A stretch of DNA of 64,000 bases from Gymnogyps californianus. Taxonomy: Eukaryota > Chordata > Aves > Accipitriformes > Cathartidae. The DNA lies in contig NC_059500.1 of NCBI RefSeq assembly GCF_018139145.2, forward strand, positions 37,181,437 to 37,245,436, in the 5' to 3' direction. Shown here piece after piece: positions 62,160-64,000 of this stretch. The position numbers and the translations under genes were made by a program. Below the pieces are notes generated by a model, which saw nothing but the letters and a program-made list of their open reading frames with translations, was not told where the DNA came from and did not search any database. Numbering within the stretch: position 1 is the first letter of the stretch; every line of letters begins with the position of its first letter.

Positions 62160-64000
62160 GGGCATCTACCACCTCTCTGGGCAACCTGTTCCAGTGTTTA
62201 ACCACCCTCATCAAAAAAAAATTTCTTCGTTATATCTAGTCTGAATCTACCCTCTTTAAGTTTAAAACCATTATCCCTTGTCCTCTTGCAACAGACCCTA
62301 CTAAAATGTCTGTCCCCATCTTTCGTTTAAGTCCCCTTTAAGTATTGAAAGGCCGCAATAAGGTCTCCCCAGAGCCTTCTCTTCTCCGGGCTGAGCAACT
62401 CCAACTCTCTCAGCCTTTCTTCATAGGAGAGGTGTTCCATCCCTTTGATCATTTTTGTGGCCCTCCTCTGGACCCGCTCCAACAGGTCCATGTCTTTCCT
62501 GAGCTGATGACTCCAGAGGTGGACGCAGTACTCCAGGTGGGGTCTCACCAGAGCAGAGTAGAAGGGCAGAATCACCTCCCTCAACCTGCCGGTCACATTT
62601 CTTTTGATGCAGCCCAGGATACAGTTGGCTTTCTGGGCTGTGAGTGCATATTGCTGGCTCATGTCCAGCTTTTCATCCACCAGTACCCCCAAGTCCTTCT
62701 CTACAGGGCTGCTCTCAATCCCTTCATCCCTATTGTGGATTAACCCCAGCCGGCAACCAAGCACCACACAGCCACTCACTCACTCCCCTGATGGGATGGG
62801 GGAGAGAATCTGAAGGGTGAAAGTGAGAAAACTCATGGGTTGAGATAAAGACAGTTTAATAAGTAAAGCAAAAGCCGTGCATGAAAGCAAAGCAAAACAA
62901 GGAATTCATTCACTACTTCTCATCCAGAGGCAGGTGTTCAGCCATCTCCAGGAAAGCAGGGCTCCATCACGCTTCATGGTTACTGGGGAAGACAAAATGC
63001 CATAACTCCAAATGTCCCCCCTTCCTTCTTCTTCCTCCAGCTTTTTATTGCTGAGCATGACATCATATGGTCTGGAATATCCCTTTGCTCAGTTGGGGTC
63101 AGCTGTCCCAGCTGTGTCCCATCCCAACTTCTTGTGCACCCCCAGCCTACTCGCTGTTGGGGTGGTGTGAGAAGCAGAGAAGGCTTTGATGCTGTGTAAG
63201 CACTGCTCAGCAATAATGAAAACATCCCTGCATTATCAACACTGTTTTCAGCACAAATCCAAAACACAGCCCCATACTAGTTACTACGAAGAAAATTAAC
63301 TCTATCCCAGCCAAAACCAGCACAATCCCTCAGCCTGTATTGATACCAGGGGTTGCCCCAACCCAGGTGCAGCACCTTGCACTGGACCTTGTTGAACCTC
63401 ATGAGTTTCACATGGGCCCACTTCTCAAGCTTGTCCATGTCCCTCTGAATGGCATCCCATCCCTCGGGCATGTCAACTGCACCATTCAACTTGGCATCAT
63501 CTGCAAACTTGCTGAGGGTGCACTCAATCCCACTGTCTATATGTCATTGATGAAGATGTTAAACAGTACTGGTCCCAATATGGAGTCCTGAGGGACACCA
63601 CTCGTCACTGATCTCCATACGGACATTGAGCCTTTGACCAGTACCCTCTGGATGCAACCATTCAACAGTTCCTTATCCACCAAACAGTCCATCCATCAAA
63701 TTCATATCTCTCCAATTTAGAGAGAGGGATATTGTGGGGGATCGTGTTAAAGGTCTTACGGAAATCCAGATAGATGACATCTGTAGCTCTTCCCTTGTCC
63801 ACTGATGTAGTCACTCCATCATTGAAGGCCGCTAGGTTGGTCAGGCAAGACTTGCTCTTAGTGAAGACTTGCTGGCTGTCTCAAATCACCTCCCTGTCCT
63901 CCATGTGCCTTAGTGTAGCTTCTAGGAGGATCTGTTCCATGATCTCCCCAGGCACAGAGGTGAGGCTGACATGTCGGTAGTTCCCAGGGTCCTCCTTTCT
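62160..64000 (-). pseudogene. CR1 ORF2 relic (reverse transcriptase), split by LTR-F, partial
   Basis: In element order, blocks read [20 protein letters not shown] (near 63905-63965), [20 protein letters not shown] (RT motif A, near 63725-63790), [11 protein letters not shown] with the FADD active-site aspartates at 63496-63507, and [18 protein letters not shown] just before the LTR. Beyond the LTR it resumes with [20 protein letters not shown] and continues through [20 protein letters not shown] and [20 protein letters not shown] to a premature stop after FQYLKGT (stop just below 62327). Both catalytic motifs persist, but frame changes and stops elsewhere make it non-functional. The 132-codon plus-strand frame at 62345-62743 is its antisense shadow. 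Confidence 0.92.
62731..63324 (+). mobile_element. solo LTR (LTR-F), avian endogenous retrovirus, ~600-bp type, nested in CR1
   Basis: This 594-bp LTR is flanked by ATCCC at 62726-62730 and 63325-63329, a perfect 5-bp target duplication. The first bases read TATTGTGGATTAACCCCAGC, which aligns with the family start TGTCGTGGTTTAACCCCAGC with changes at positions 2, 4 and 9, so the terminal TG is mutated. It ends AACCAGCACA. It contains a TTTTTATTG TATA-like stretch near 63043-63051, TGACATCA at 63058-63065 and the TGGTCTGGAATATCCC block. It sits in CR1 ORF2 between RLRD and EGIESS. There is no internal viral sequence. Confidence 0.93.

Larger units (their letters stand above)
62008..64000 (-). 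mobile_element. CR1 LINE, minus strand, 3' end intact, continues past the window
   Basis: The CR1 3' terminus is at 62009-62033, seen on the + strand as three tandem TCATAGAA octamers. Moving right (toward the element's 5' end) come the 3' tail, the ORF2 C-terminus and the reverse transcriptase. The element is split by LTR-F at 62731-63324 and runs to the window edge. Outside the LTR about 1.4 kb are visible. It is 5' incomplete here only because the window ends. Several frameshifts and stops show it is inactive. Confidence 0.95.

Noticed and set aside
62345..62743. 132-codon plus-strand open frame
   Set aside because: It is antisense to the minus-strand CR1 ORF2, which shows the expected conserved blocks.
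1..64000. CRISPR arrays, bacterial operons, tRNA or rRNA genes
   Set aside because: There are no regularly spaced repeats, Shine-Dalgarno-led gene strings or recognisable tRNA or rRNA sequence. The CR1 and LTR content places the window in a bird genome.

Overview
This window reads as avian nuclear DNA. Three pieces of CR1 (chicken repeat 1), the dominant LINE of birds, can be recognised by their translated ORF1 esterase, endonuclease and reverse transcriptase blocks. One of them keeps the 8-bp terminal repeat (TCATAGAA on the + strand) that ends CR1 elements. Five endogenous-retrovirus LTRs belong to the bird LTR group that begins TGTCGTGGTTTAA and continues into a CCAGCCGGCA-type block. The rest is AT-rich, has no convincing exon, RNA gene or CRISPR array, and looks like intergenic DNA or the inside of a large intron.

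Layout. 1-4044: unannotated AT-rich DNA. 4045-7970: a plus-strand CR1 with ORF1 and ORF2 relics, split at 5326-6341 by a 1,016-bp minus-strand solo LTR (LTR-A) with a perfect 5-bp target duplication. 7971-26137: unannotated DNA. 26143-26750: a 608-bp plus-strand solo LTR (LTR-C) with a perfect 5-bp duplication. 32480-32872: a minus-strand fragment from the 3' part of CR1. 38596-39759: a 1,164-bp plus-strand solo LTR (LTR-B) of the same subfamily as LTR-A, carrying an expanded TTC/GAA tract of about 45 units. 54190-54779: a plus-strand LTR (LTR-E) without a clear target duplication. 62008-64000: a minus-strand CR1 that runs off the window end, with a 594-bp plus-strand solo LTR (LTR-F) inserted in its ORF2.

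No functional gene set is present. All recognisable coding sequence is decayed retrotransposon. The best-supported observations are the two nested LTR-in-CR1 insertions, whose pre-insertion sites can be read directly; the 1-kb LTR pair in inverted orientation around about 32 kb; the TTC/GAA expansion in only one of those two copies; and a short shared block with a CRE-like core downstream of a TATA-like stretch in the three ~600-bp LTRs. I found nothing that supports a new biological system. A few non-repeat stretches that might be conserved regulatory DNA are listed at low confidence.
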